This document shows positions 9,055 to 18,343 of a DNA stretch of 64,000 nt, in pieces. Under the pieces are notes generated by a model that did no database searches, was not told the DNA's origin, and saw only the letters and a list, made by a program, of their open reading frames with translations. How positions within the stretch are numbered: position 1 is the stretch's first letter; each line of letters opens with the position of its first letter. Origin of the DNA: Acidobacteriota bacterium (GTDB lineage: Bacteria > Acidobacteriota > Terriglobia > Acidiferrales > UBA7541); the NCBI GenBank assembly GCA_003223295.1, contig QHYM01000104.1:1-64000 (forward strand), in the 5' to 3' direction. The position numbers and the translations under genes were made by a program.

Positions 9055-10443
9055 ATGCGTGCTTGGCGAACTTTGTTAACTCTTTTCTGCTTTGGATCGT
9101 TCACTATCGTGGTGGCAGCCCAGGAAAAGGCCGCCGTCGCAACACCAGAAGTCACCTACAACAAAGACGTTGCGCCTATTCTGCAAAAGCACTGCGTCGC
9201 TTGTCATCGCCCGAACGACATTGCGCCCATGTCGCTGATGACCTACGAGGAAGTGCTGCCTTTTGCTCGCATGATCCGGGAAAGTGTGGTTCAGCGAAAA
9301 ATGCCCCCGTGGCATGCGGACCCTGCTTTCGGTGAGTTCACCAATGACTCGCGCTTGACCGACCAGGAAATCTCGGCGATTGACGCCTGGGTGAAAAACG
9401 GAACAAAAAGGGGCAAGGTTGAGGCGTCCTCACCAGACCCAGTGCTCACGCCGGGCTGGCATATCAAGCCGGACGTTGTTCTGACGGTTCCGGAGTTTTT
9501 GGTCCCCAAGACTATGCAAGACGACTATGAATACATCTACGTCCCCACAAATTTCACCGAAGACAAATGGATACAGGCTGCCGAGGTGCTCCCCGGCGAT
9601 CGTCGTGTGGTTCATCACGCGACAGTTTCGGTGATCAATGCCTCGGAAGTAGCGAAGCATTTGGAACAGCACGCCAAGACCAACGAAGGCGAGGACCAAT
9701 ATCACTACCGAACCGGAAAAGTGTTGCACCTCCGCGCAGACGCACCGGTCATTGACGATGGGTGCGCCGCGCCAGATGGAGGCGGCATTCCCGGCTCACC
9801 CTCCGGCTATCTAAATATCGTGCCGGCGATCTACCTTCCGGGCCATTTGGCGGAGACGCGGCCACCAGGTTATGCGCTGCGCATACCTGCCGGCGGCTAT
9901 CTGCAATTTCAGATTCACTACAGCAATCATCATGGACTGGAAATAAAGGATCGCACCAGCATCGGTTTGGTATTCGCGCGGGAACCTGTCCAGCATGAGA
10001 TTGGTCAATATGAAATTTGGAACAACATGTTTCTCATCGCTCCCAACGAAGATAATCACCGCGTGACTTCCTGTTTTACTCTGCCGAAAGATGTGATCGC
10101 GGTGGCATACACGGCCCACATGCATTTCCGCGGCAAAAACATGTTGACCAAGGCCATTTATCCGGATGGTCGCGAAGAGGTGCTCCTCTACGTCCCGCAC
10201 TATGATTTTCGATGGCAAGAGACGTACTTCTTGAAAAGGCAATTCTTGCTGCCCAAAGGCACGAAACTCATGACCGTCGCCTATTTCGATAATTCCAAGA
10301 ACAATTTTCAGAACCCCGATCCCTCCAAAACAGTTCGTTGGGGCGAACCCAGCGATGAGGAGATGATGGGCTTCTGGTTACAATTTGCCGATCCACATGT
10401 TGTCACTGCGCAGGCGTCCTCGGCCGCAGCCTCTCAGAAATGA
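9055..10443 (+). CDS. Cytochrome c domain / copper type II monooxygenase-like protein
   Basis: This 462-residue exported protein has a signal peptide (MRAWRTLLTLFCFGSFTIVV), then a class I cytochrome c segment with one haem motif CVACH at residues 47-51 and a likely distal Met in QRKMPPWH. The C-terminal half resembles the two-lobed copper type II ascorbate-dependent monooxygenase fold, with RRVVHHATVSV and TAHMHFRGKNM offering the HH and HxH copper ligands. The start is ATG 9055, after GGGGGGCG; an ATG at 8953 would add 34 residues with no signal peptide. The family is known mostly from genomes, and its substrate is unknown. It leads a probable operon with the CRTAC1 gene 97 bases downstream. 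Confidence 0.85.
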   Translation: MRAWRTLLTLFCFGSFTIVVAAQEKAAVATPEVTYNKDVAPILQKHCVACHRPNDIAPMSLMTYEEVLPFARMIRESVVQRKMPPWHADPAFGEFTNDSRLTDQEISAIDAWVKNGTKRGKVEASSPDPVLTPGWHIKPDVVLTVPEFLVPKTMQDDYEYIYVPTNFTEDKWIQAAEVLPGDRRVVHHATVSVINASEVAKHLEQHAKTNEGEDQYHYRTGKVLHLRADAPVIDDGCAAPDGGGIPGSPSGYLNIVPAIYLPGHLAETRPPGYALRIPAGGYLQFQIHYSNHHGLEIKDRTSIGLVFAREPVQHEIGQYEIWNNMFLIAPNEDNHRVTSCFTLPKDVIAVAYTAHMHFRGKNMLTKAIYPDGREEVLLYVPHYDFRWQETYFLKRQFLLPKGTKLMTVAYFDNSKNNFQNPDPSKTVRWGEPSDEEMMGFWLQFADPHVVTAQASSAAASQK

Positions 10444-10540
10444 CCGCCACGTCGCTTTTCCATCGTCAGACTGCATCACACATGGCGACGCCAGACCAGT
10501 TGACAATTGGCTCACTTGAACTCAAGGGATCCTTAGCGCC

Positions 10541-12307
10541 ATGAATTTCGGCCGCCGTAGGTTTGTCCAACTTGGCGTGGGAGCCGCACTGTCCTTTGAC
10601 GTTAACCGCTTGCTGGCACAGGGTGTTTCAACTCACACCGCAAAGCCGGTGCCAAGACCTGCTGCTTCCGGGCGCCCCTTCAACGCCCATTTCGTGGACG
10701 TCGCGGCTGCCGCGGGCCTGTATGCGCCGGTGGTCTACGGCGACACAGAAATCAAGAAATACATCGTGGAGTCTACCGGATGTGGTTGCGCCTTCATCGA
10801 TTACGACAATGACGGCTGGATGGATGTATTTGTACTCTCCGGCACTCGACTTGGAGGTCCTCCGGACGGCACGACGAATCGGCTTTACAAAAACAATCGC
10901 GACGGAACGTTTACGGATGTTACAGAAAAAGCGGGGTTGCGCTTTCTCGGATGGGCCTGTGGAGTTTGCATCGGCGACTACAACAACGATGGCTTTGACG
11001 ACATCTTTTGCACGAATTTCGGGCAGAACACTCTTTACCGCAACAACGGCGACGGAACTTTCACCGATGTGACCAAGGCCGCCGGCCTTTGGAGCGATCA
11101 ACAGAGGTTTGGAGCAGGCTGCACCTTCGTGGATTACAACCGCGATGGACACCTGGACCTGTTTGTTTCCAACTATGTTCGCTTTTCTTTTGAAAATGCG
11201 GCTGTTCCGGGCGAGAACGCCAACTGTCGTTGGAAAGGCATTCCCGTTGAATGCGGACCGCGGGGACTGCTCACAGGAAAGCATTCACTTTATCGCAACA
11301 ACGGGGACGGAACCTTCGCTGATGTAACTCAGCAAGCCGGCATCGCACGCGCCGCAGCCACCTACGGCATGACCGCCGTGGCTGCGGATTTTGATGAAGA
11401 TGGGTGGCAAGACATCTACGTCGCCTGCGACTCCACGCCAAGCTTGTTATTCATGAACAATCGAGATGGAACTTTTCGCGAAGAAGGCGTGCTGCGGGGT
11501 GCCGCCCTGAGTGATGACGGCATGGAGCAGGCCGGTATGGGCGTGGGCGTCGGCGATTATGACCTCGATGGGCATCTTGACCTGTTCAAAACGCACTTCG
11601 CGGACGATGCTAACATCCTTTATCACAACGACGGCAAAGCGAACTTTGAGGATGCCACTGGGTCCTCACATCTGGGAGTTGAAACTCGCTACGTCTGCTG
11701 GGGGGCTGGCATCATCGATCTTGACAACGATGGTCTCCCGGACCTCTTCATGGTTACAGGCCACGTTTACCCGCAAGTAGAACGAACCCTGGCGCAATAC
11801 CCCAATAAGACACCACGCGCCGTTTTTAGGAATCTCGGCAAGGGTGTCTTTGAAGAACTCATCCAGGAGGCTGGTCCCGGTGTCGCGGCGGCACATTGCA
11901 GCCGCGGATGTGCCTTTGGAGATTTTGACAACGATGGGGACGTCGACATACTGATTATCAATCTCAACGAGCCTCCTTCCCTGTTGCGCAATGACCTAAG
12001 CGGGAAGTCCAACTGGCTCAAAGTAAAGTTGGAGGGTGTAAAGTCCAATCGAAGCGCCATTGGAGCCAGAGTGCTTGTCCACTATGGCGGCAAGACCCAG
12101 GCGCAAGCGGTCCTGAGTCAGTCCAGCTTTTATTCCTGTAATGATCCGCGTTTGCATTTCGGTCTAGGGAGTTCCACCTCAGCTTACATCGACGTATATT
12201 GGCCTAGTGGGCTACACGAAGCTTTTAGGCAGACCGCTGCCAATCGACTCATCACCATAAAGGAAGGGGTGGGCCTAGTACCGAACCGCGGTTGGGCCAA
12301 ATCGTAA
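10541..12307 (+). CDS. CRTAC1-family FG-GAP/VCBS repeat protein with ASPIC/UnbV domain
   Basis: This 588-residue protein is a paralogue of the gene at 5431. Its N-terminus (MNFGRRRFVQLGVGAALSF) is a good twin-arginine signal. Seven DxDxDGxxD loops are visible: DYDNDGWMD, DYNNDGFDD, DYNRDGHLD, DFDEDGWQD, DYDLDGHLD, DLDNDGLPD and DFDNDGDVD. An ASPIC/UnbV domain follows at about residues 500-580 (NRSAIGARVLVHYGG, LHFGLG, YWPSG). It probably acts outside the cytoplasm as a calcium-stabilised propeller. It sits between the cytochrome/copper protein and an Oar receptor, which suggests a shared extracellular process whose nature is not shown by the sequence. Confidence 0.9.
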   Translation: MNFGRRRFVQLGVGAALSFDVNRLLAQGVSTHTAKPVPRPAASGRPFNAHFVDVAAAAGLYAPVVYGDTEIKKYIVESTGCGCAFIDYDNDGWMDVFVLSGTRLGGPPDGTTNRLYKNNRDGTFTDVTEKAGLRFLGWACGVCIGDYNNDGFDDIFCTNFGQNTLYRNNGDGTFTDVTKAAGLWSDQQRFGAGCTFVDYNRDGHLDLFVSNYVRFSFENAAVPGENANCRWKGIPVECGPRGLLTGKHSLYRNNGDGTFADVTQQAGIARAAATYGMTAVAADFDEDGWQDIYVACDSTPSLLFMNNRDGTFREEGVLRGAALSDDGMEQAGMGVGVGDYDLDGHLDLFKTHFADDANILYHNDGKANFEDATGSSHLGVETRYVCWGAGIIDLDNDGLPDLFMVTGHVYPQVERTLAQYPNKTPRAVFRNLGKGVFEELIQEAGPGVAAAHCSRGCAFGDFDNDGDVDILIINLNEPPSLLRNDLSGKSNWLKVKLEGVKSNRSAIGARVLVHYGGKTQAQAVLSQSSFYSCNDPRLHFGLGSSTSAYIDVYWPSGLHEAFRQTAANRLITIKEGVGLVPNRGWAKS

Positions 12308-12330
12308 GCAGGAACTCCCAAGATCTTCAA

Positions 12331-12374
12331 CTTCAAGCAAGTCCTGCGGAGGCTTCAAGCAAGTCCTGCGGAGG
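12331..12374 (+). repeat. Perfect 22-bp tandem duplication
   Basis: A 22-base unit beginning CTTCAAGCAAGTCC at 12331 is repeated exactly at 12353-12374, just after the CRTAC1 stop. It contains CCTGCGGAGG, and the sequence continues GCAGGCC, so it can form small alternative hairpins. It looks like a recent slippage or recombination product. Confidence 0.9.
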
Positions 12375-12442
12375 CAGGCCCTAGCAATTCTCCCCAAAAA
12401 TTCGTTTCTCTGATTTATTCCATAAGAATAACGAAATTGTGC

Positions 12443-12471
12443 TTGACTATTGCGCCCCGTAGGTCTAAAAG
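12443..12471 (+). promoter_or_regulatory. Candidate sigma-70 promoter for the Oar receptor
   Basis: TTGACT at 12443-12448 and TAAAAG at 12466-12471 are separated by 17 bases. They match the consensus at five and four of six positions. They lie about 145 bases before the receptor start in an otherwise empty 307-bp gap. This is pattern only. Confidence 0.4.
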
Positions 12472-12614
12472 AGGGCGCAAATGGGGTTTCCAATGTCTGA
12501 TCTTGTTTGGCTCGTGACGTTATAGACGTGACCTTATAGAGATGTTTCGTGGCCGATTGGTGCACCGGCCGGCGATTGTTAATGAATTTGCGATAGGCAT
12601 TGCTGGAGGGAAAG

Positions 12615-15600
12615 ATGATGCATCTGAGAAAGCTTGGTTTCGCATTTCTAGCAACGATGGTCGTTTTGGCGTTCACTCCTACGCCTGGATGGGGCCAGAA
12701 CGTCTACGGCACCATCGCTGGAACCGTCACGGATTCTAGCGGCGCTGCGGTTACTGGCGCCAGCGTTACATTGACAAACATGGATACCTCAGAGAAGCAC
12801 ACTATGGAAACAGACGCGTCCGGCAACTATACGTTCGTGAATATTTTGCCTGGCCGCTACAAAATAGAAGGAGAAAAGACGGGCTTCAAGAAGTTCGTGC
12901 GCCAGCCAATCATTGTGCAGATCGAAAGCGGCCTGCGAGTCGACATCTCGCTGCAAGTCGGGGCGCAAAACGAAACGGTCGAGGTGAGCGCGGAAGCGCC
13001 GCTGCTCCAGCCGGAAACGAACTCGCTGGGGCAAGTAGTCGAACAACGAGCGGTCACGGAGCTGCCCCTGAACGGCCGCAATCCGCTGGCGTTGATCGGG
13101 ATGGTGCCGGGCGTTGTGATGCAGGGCACCCCGTCAGCTGGCAATTCCTCGGCGGGCAATCCCGTTGGTGCCAATCCCTTCGCTCTCGGAGATTTTCAGG
13201 TTGGCGGAGGCATGGCCGGGCAGAGCCAGATCCTGATTGATGGCGTGCCTACCAACGGAGCGTACTTGAACGTTGTCACCGTGATACCAACTCAAGACGC
13301 CATCGAGGAATTCAAAGTCCAGACCAACAATCTGGGTCCCGAGTACGGGCGATTAGGGGGCGGTGTCATCAACCTCTCGACGAAATCAGGCACGAACACT
13401 TACCACGGTTCGGCATATGAGTTCCTGCGCAACAAAGTGCTGGATGCGAACGACTTCTTCCTCAACAAAGCCGGCCTCGCTCGTCCTCCGTGGGTCCAAA
13501 ATCAGTTTGGCGCAAACGTGGGAGGGCCCGTTCTGAAGGATAAGCTATTCTTCTTCTCCGGTTACGAAGGCTTTCGGCAGCGTATAGGCGGCACGCTGAC
13601 GACGTGGGTTCCTACTGCCGCGGAGCGCACCGGGGACTTTTCACAGATAGGGTCAACCAACACGACCTCAGTGCTTCCCATTTACGACCCGACCACCAGT
13701 TCAAACTGCTCTGCAACCAACACAATTTGCAGAACGGCCTTCACCGGCAACAAGATTCCGGCCAACCGAATCGACCAAACTGCCCAGGCGCTTTTGTCCT
13801 TCTTCCCCATGCCGAATCAGACGAACAACACCGCCGGTAACTTTGTAGAATCCTATGGCATAGGTGGCGACATCGACCAGTACAACGAGCGGATTGACTA
13901 TAACCTGAGTGAGAAGCAGAGGATTTTCGGACGCTACACGCATTCCCGTATCTTATCGCTCCCTAACAACCCTTTTAATGGTATATGCGCGGACCGCTGT
14001 ACCGAAATCACCACGGCTCACCAGATTTCGCTGGGGGACACCATCTCGTTTTCGCCGAGGACCATCTTGGACTTGCACATTGGTTACACGCGGTATGTTT
14101 ACCTGCGCACGCCCCTCAGCCAGGGCATCGATTTGTCGAAGTTTGGTCCAAACTGGGCGCAGTTAACCTCCCAGATGACCTATACCCACATTCCGGACGT
14201 GTGCATCTCGCAGACGAACGGGGATAATCATTGGGGCAACGGCAGTTGGTGCACTCAAGGAGTTGGAAGCGGCATCGGGGCTTGGGACGACACGTACAGC
14301 TTCAACCCCATGCTCTCTAGGATTATGGGGAAACACGCCCTCAAAGTCGGCGCAGAATTCCGCGTGCTCCGTAACAATTACTATCAGAGTAACAATCCTG
14401 CAGGCTTGTTCTATCTTGATGCCCGCATGACGTCGGCAAACCCCACGATCGGCACCCCCGGGTCGAACGGTACATCGGGCAATGGCTTTGCTTCCTTCCT
14501 CCTCGGGTATGGGGATAACGGCAACGCCACCGAGCCCGCGAAAACGGCCGACCAGAATCTTTACAAGGCGATATATGCGGGCGACACGTTCCAGCTCACC
14601 CGGAAGATCACCCTGAATCTTGGAGTTCGCGTCGACATCCAGGGGGATTGGACCGAGCGGTTTAATCGCATCGTTGCTTTCAACCCCTCCGAAACCAGCC
14701 CCATTGGGGCCGCGGCCGGAATGCCGAATCTGAAGGGTGCGTACGATCTAGTGAGCAGCACGCAACACCCGAGCCGCAGCGCATTCAGCTCCTGGAACCA
14801 TGCCAGCCCGCGCCTTGGGCTTTCCTACCAATTCGATAAGAATACGGTTATCCGAACCGGCTACGGAATTTTTTACCTGCCGGTTGATATCCGCTGGAAC
14901 GATGCTCCCCACAACCTCTTCATCAACAGTTTCAGCACACCATGGCTCGCAGTGGCGTCGGACGGAGTTACCCCCAAGAATGTGCTGTCAAATCCTTTCC
15001 CGAGCGCGGGCGGCGGAATCACTCCGCCCTTCGGGAGGAGCCAGGCCTTGATCAACGCGCAGGGGAATGGCAACGAGGCGCCATTGCCCAATAATCCCGC
15101 CCCTAATCTGCAACAGTGGAATCTCGACATCCAACGCCAGTTTGCCGGCAATCTGCTGGTTGACGTAGCTTATGCGGGGTCCAAGGGCACGCATTTGCCC
15201 ATGCATGATCAGACCCTCAACCAATTGGCGCCCCAGTTTTTGCCCACGTCTGCTGCGGAAGTGGCCAACCTGAAGCAACAGGTTCCCAACCCGTTCGCCG
15301 GGAATTGCCCACCAGGCACCATACCAGCGTGTACCGGGCCCGTGCTATCAGGTGGCGTAGGCACTAACCCGACGGTGATGCGAGCTCAGTTACTGCTGCC
15401 CTATCCGCAGTTTGACAACGTGGCCATGGCCGAGCCCGATAACCGCAATTCCATTTATCATTCCATGCAGATGAAGGTCGAAAAGCGCTTCTCTGCCGGC
15501 GCGCAGGTGCTTGCCACCTACACGGTCTCCAAACTCATTGACAACACCAACTCGGAAATCAACTGGTTGGAAGCCTCTCCAGTGGGCTGGAACGACGCCA

Positions 15601-16220
15601 ATGTGAACAACCTGCGCGGCGAGAGAAGCCTGGATGCCTTCGACGTTTCCCAGCGTCTTGTACTTGGTTCCATTCTTGACCTGCCTTTTGGCAAGGGCAA
15701 GAAGTTTGCGAATAATCTGAACGGAGTCGCCAATAAGCTCATTGGCGGGTGGGGAATCAATACCATCATCACCTTCCAGCGCGGCTTCCCGATTATCATC
15801 GGCGGCTGCCCGGGCCTGCTCAGCGACTCCGGTGTCCCGAACGTGGGCTGTTCCCGCGCGACGAGAACTGCTCCGTCGCACCTGACCTCCGGTTCTCTGG
15901 ACCAGCGGCTCGCTCACTGGTTTGACACCTCCGTGTTCACGCATACCGACGATTACAGCTACGGCTACGATTCGCGTACCGAGCCCAACATACGCGCTGA
16001 CGGGATGAAGAACTTTGACTTTGCCGTCTTCAAGAACACGAAATTTGGTCGAGACGAGAGACTTGGCGCCGAGTTCCGTGCAGAGTTCTTCAACGGGTTC
16101 AACCACCCGCAGTTCAGTCCGCCGAATAGCGGCTGTTGCGGTACTACCTCGTTTGGGCAAGTAACCTCACAATACAATCTTCCACGCTTAATCCAGTTCG
16201 CGTTGAGGTTCACCTTCTAA
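12615..16220 (+). CDS. Oar-like TonB-dependent receptor with carboxypeptidase-regulatory-like domain
   Basis: This intact outer-membrane receptor has about 1201 residues. It has a signal peptide ending near PGWGQ, a carboxypeptidase-regulatory-like domain at about residues 20-105 (GTIAGTVTDSSGAAVTGASV), a plug at about 120-250 (VTELPLNGRNPLALIGMVPG) and a 22-strand-type barrel ending in RLIQFALRFTF with a C-terminal Phe, as outer-membrane proteins need. GGAGGG at 12605-12610 supports ATG 12615 or 12618. The family takes up or binds large ligands in a TonB-dependent way. The specific ligand cannot be read from the sequence. It lies between a CRTAC1 gene and a TPR gene. Confidence 0.9.
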   Translation: MMHLRKLGFAFLATMVVLAFTPTPGWGQNVYGTIAGTVTDSSGAAVTGASVTLTNMDTSEKHTMETDASGNYTFVNILPGRYKIEGEKTGFKKFVRQPIIVQIESGLRVDISLQVGAQNETVEVSAEAPLLQPETNSLGQVVEQRAVTELPLNGRNPLALIGMVPGVVMQGTPSAGNSSAGNPVGANPFALGDFQVGGGMAGQSQILIDGVPTNGAYLNVVTVIPTQDAIEEFKVQTNNLGPEYGRLGGGVINLSTKSGTNTYHGSAYEFLRNKVLDANDFFLNKAGLARPPWVQNQFGANVGGPVLKDKLFFFSGYEGFRQRIGGTLTTWVPTAAERTGDFSQIGSTNTTSVLPIYDPTTSSNCSATNTICRTAFTGNKIPANRIDQTAQALLSFFPMPNQTNNTAGNFVESYGIGGDIDQYNERIDYNLSEKQRIFGRYTHSRILSLPNNPFNGICADRCTEITTAHQISLGDTISFSPRTILDLHIGYTRYVYLRTPLSQGIDLSKFGPNWAQLTSQMTYTHIPDVCISQTNGDNHWGNGSWCTQGVGSGIGAWDDTYSFNPMLSRIMGKHALKVGAEFRVLRNNYYQSNNPAGLFYLDARMTSANPTIGTPGSNGTSGNGFASFLLGYGDNGNATEPAKTADQNLYKAIYAGDTFQLTRKITLNLGVRVDIQGDWTERFNRIVAFNPSETSPIGAAAGMPNLKGAYDLVSSTQHPSRSAFSSWNHASPRLGLSYQFDKNTVIRTGYGIFYLPVDIRWNDAPHNLFINSFSTPWLAVASDGVTPKNVLSNPFPSAGGGITPPFGRSQALINAQGNGNEAPLPNNPAPNLQQWNLDIQRQFAGNLLVDVAYAGSKGTHLPMHDQTLNQLAPQFLPTSAAEVANLKQQVPNPFAGNCPPGTIPACTGPVLSGGVGTNPTVMRAQLLLPYPQFDNVAMAEPDNRNSIYHSMQMKVEKRFSAGAQVLATYTVSKLIDNTNSEINWLEASPVGWNDANVNNLRGERSLDAFDVSQRLVLGSILDLPFGKGKKFANNLNGVANKLIGGWGINTIITFQRGFPIIIGGCPGLLSDSGVPNVGCSRATRTAPSHLTSGSLDQRLAHWFDTSVFTHTDDYSYGYDSRTEPNIRADGMKNFDFAVFKNTKFGRDERLGAEFRAEFFNGFNHPQFSPPNSGCCGTTSFGQVTSQYNLPRLIQFALRFTF

Positions 16221-16234
16221 TCCACTAACGTCGG

Positions 16235-16272
16235 CGCCTGGGCGGGTCTTCCCGCCCGGCGCGCGACTTTTT
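16235..16272 (+). terminator. Rho-independent terminator after Oar receptor
   Basis: A GC-rich hairpin (CGCC-T-GGGCGGG, loop TCTT, CCCGCCC-GGCG) spans 16235-16261 and is followed by a T-run at 16268-16272. It lies 15 bases after the receptor stop. Confidence 0.75.
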
Positions 16273-16319
16273 CCTCTGGCGCCTTCTCTCTGCTATTGTT
16301 GGCTTTGAGACCTGTTTGC

Positions 16320-18032
16320 ATGCGCCCCAGAGAGAACACCAGAAAGATTTCGCCTCCCCGAATTTCCCTCACCGTGCGCTTCCATTCAAATCCGGCTGAT
16401 CGGAAGCGCGCCGCACGAAAGAACTCTTCGGCGAAAACGACCGCCGTCTTTCTTCTAGCCCTCTGCTCGCTGGCTCCCCGCTTCGCAACCTGCCAGACGC
16501 CCGAAGCACAAGTCGAAGCGTTGTTCACCGCCGGCCAGCAAGCCCTAAAGCAAGGTGACTTCGCTCGTGCCGCGGAACAATTCAAGAAGGTTCTGGCACT
16601 GGACCCAAACTTAATCGAAGCTGAGGTCAACCTGGGTCTTGCTTACCAAAGCCTCTTCAAGTACGACTTGGCGGTCCAGCACCTGACGAAGGGTCTGCGC
16701 GCAAGACCGAATCTGCTCGGCCCCACCGTCATTGTCGGGATGGATTACCTCAAGCTAGGTTCCCCGGAAAAGGCTGTTCCGTTCCTTCAGCGCGCACTCA
16801 AGCTCGATCCTTCCAACCGCGAGGCGCACCAGGCGCTAGCTTCGTGCTATCTCGGCCAGGGAAATTTCCGCAGCGCGGCGGCGGAGTTCCGGCAGATCGC
16901 CGAACTCGATTCCGACAAGGCCGAGGCATGGTTCAAACTCGGGCACGAATACCTGGATTTAGCTGCCCGTTTGGCCTACAGGGGAGCGCATCTGTATCGC
17001 GAATCGGCCTGGGGACATCGCTTTCTTGGTGATCTGTTATTTCAGCGCGACCGTTGGGAAGATGCAGTGAAGGAGTACCAAAAGGCGCTCACCGCCGACC
17101 CACGCCAGTCCGGCTTGCATACATCCCTGGGCCAAACGTACCTGCATGCGGGCAAATTGCAAGAAGCCGGAACCGAGTTTCACCTGGAACTTCAGCTCGA
17201 TTCGCAAAATGAGCTGGCATGGCTAGCCTTGGCGGGTATGCAGCTGGCCAAAAGCCAAGCTTCCGCAGCCCTGGAATCAATCGCAAAAGTTTGGGAAATC
17301 TCTCCTGAATTCTTGGCCGTGCAACGGCTCTTTCCGTCCACCGAACTTCCTCAGGGCTCGGCAATAGCTTCGATATCGCTCCTACAAGATGAACCTGAAA
17401 CAGCGGCCAAACATTTTCTGCTGGCGGCTCTTTATGCCAGCGCGAACGAAAATGCTCTCTCAGACGGTCAATGGAAAGCCTTCCAAGCTGACTTCTTAGC
17501 GTGGCAACAAGCCGCGAACGCTGCTGAACCAGCACACGCGCATCAGGACCCCTGCAAAGCCCGTCATTACTTCCGCTGCGCAGAGTTGCTGCAAGTCCGT
17601 AAGCAGCTGACCGATTCCGAGCGGCTGCTTCTAGGAGAAATGCATTTTACTTTGCAACAATACGAGACTGCGGCTAACGTGTTAGCCCAAGTTCAGGGCG
17701 TCACCAACGAAAATGCCGAAGCCAGCTATTGGTTGGAGCGCACTTACCAGGCCCTGGGGGCTGAGGCATATGCGCGGCTACAGGAATCTTCCCCCGATTC
17801 CTGGCGCAGCCACCAGCTGCGTGCCGAAGGTTACGCGCTTCGCCAGGATTTCGACAACGCGCTCAAAGAGTTTCAAGGCGCCCTGCAGTTGCATCCTGAT
17901 GAATCAGAGCTTCACGAAGCGGTCGGGGAGCTTTACCTCGTTAATCATTCTGACGCCGAGGCGCAGAGCGAGCTGGAGAAAGCTTTGGCGCTTGATCCTT
18001 CGGGTTGTTGGGGACCGCGTACGTGCGCCTAG
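16320..18032 (+). CDS. TPR-repeat protein, frameshifted near its 3' end
   Basis: This exported TPR protein has a long basic N-region and a hydrophobic signal segment (TTAVFLLALCSLAPRFATC), then many tetratricopeptide repeats such as GDFARAAEQFKKVLALDPN, FKYDLAVQHLTKGLRARP and GSPEKAVPFLQRALKLDPS. I use ATG 16320; a TTG at 16296 is in frame but has no better ribosome site. The frame stops after ALALDPSGCWGPRTCA, whereas the next TPR helix (LLGTAYVRLGRFANAV) continues in another frame from 18005. A one-base loss or small deletion next to the GGG at about 18000 explains this. It follows the Oar receptor, as in module A. Confidence 0.82.
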   Translation: MRPRENTRKISPPRISLTVRFHSNPADRKRAARKNSSAKTTAVFLLALCSLAPRFATCQTPEAQVEALFTAGQQALKQGDFARAAEQFKKVLALDPNLIEAEVNLGLAYQSLFKYDLAVQHLTKGLRARPNLLGPTVIVGMDYLKLGSPEKAVPFLQRALKLDPSNREAHQALASCYLGQGNFRSAAAEFRQIAELDSDKAEAWFKLGHEYLDLAARLAYRGAHLYRESAWGHRFLGDLLFQRDRWEDAVKEYQKALTADPRQSGLHTSLGQTYLHAGKLQEAGTEFHLELQLDSQNELAWLALAGMQLAKSQASAALESIAKVWEISPEFLAVQRLFPSTELPQGSAIASISLLQDEPETAAKHFLLAALYASANENALSDGQWKAFQADFLAWQQAANAAEPAHAHQDPCKARHYFRCAELLQVRKQLTDSERLLLGEMHFTLQQYETAANVLAQVQGVTNENAEASYWLERTYQALGAEAYARLQESSPDSWRSHQLRAEGYALRQDFDNALKEFQGALQLHPDESELHEAVGELYLVNHSDAEAQSELEKALALDPSGCWGPRTCA

Positions 18033-18250
18033 GGCGCTTTGCCAATGCGGTGCCGAAACTCGAGAAGGCTGCCCGTTTCGACCATTACGGCAATGTCCAT
18101 TATCAGTTGTACTTAGCTTACAGCAAGCTCGGCAAAACCGAACTCGCACGAAAGGCGTTGGCGCGCTCGCAAGATCTGCGTAAAAGCTCTCTTGAGCACG
18201 ACCAAGCGCTGGTCATTGGATCTCCGCAGCCGGAACCTGAACCGCAATGA
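18005..18250 (+). pseudogene. Out-of-frame C-terminal fragment of the TPR protein
   Basis: This 81-residue frame reads LLGTAYVRLGRFANAVPKLE, then YLAYSKLGKTELARKALARS, a TPR helix pair that naturally extends the protein ending at 18032. It has no ribosome binding site of its own. It ends with a Pro/Glu tail (SPQPEPEPQ). The overlap of 28 bases and the shift of frame point to a frameshift in one original gene of about 640 codons. Confidence 0.75.
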
Positions 18251-18343
18251 AGGCAAAAAAGTCCTTCTTCAATTGGTACATGAGCCTACGCTTTTGTGCG
18301 CCTCGTGGGCTAGAAGCGCTCATAGTCGAAGCGAAAAAAAAGG

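Noticed and set aside
15390-16160. A 256-codon antisense frame inside the Oar receptor
   Set aside because: Long antisense frames arise from GC-rich codon use; the plus-strand receptor is unmistakable and the antisense product has no domain.
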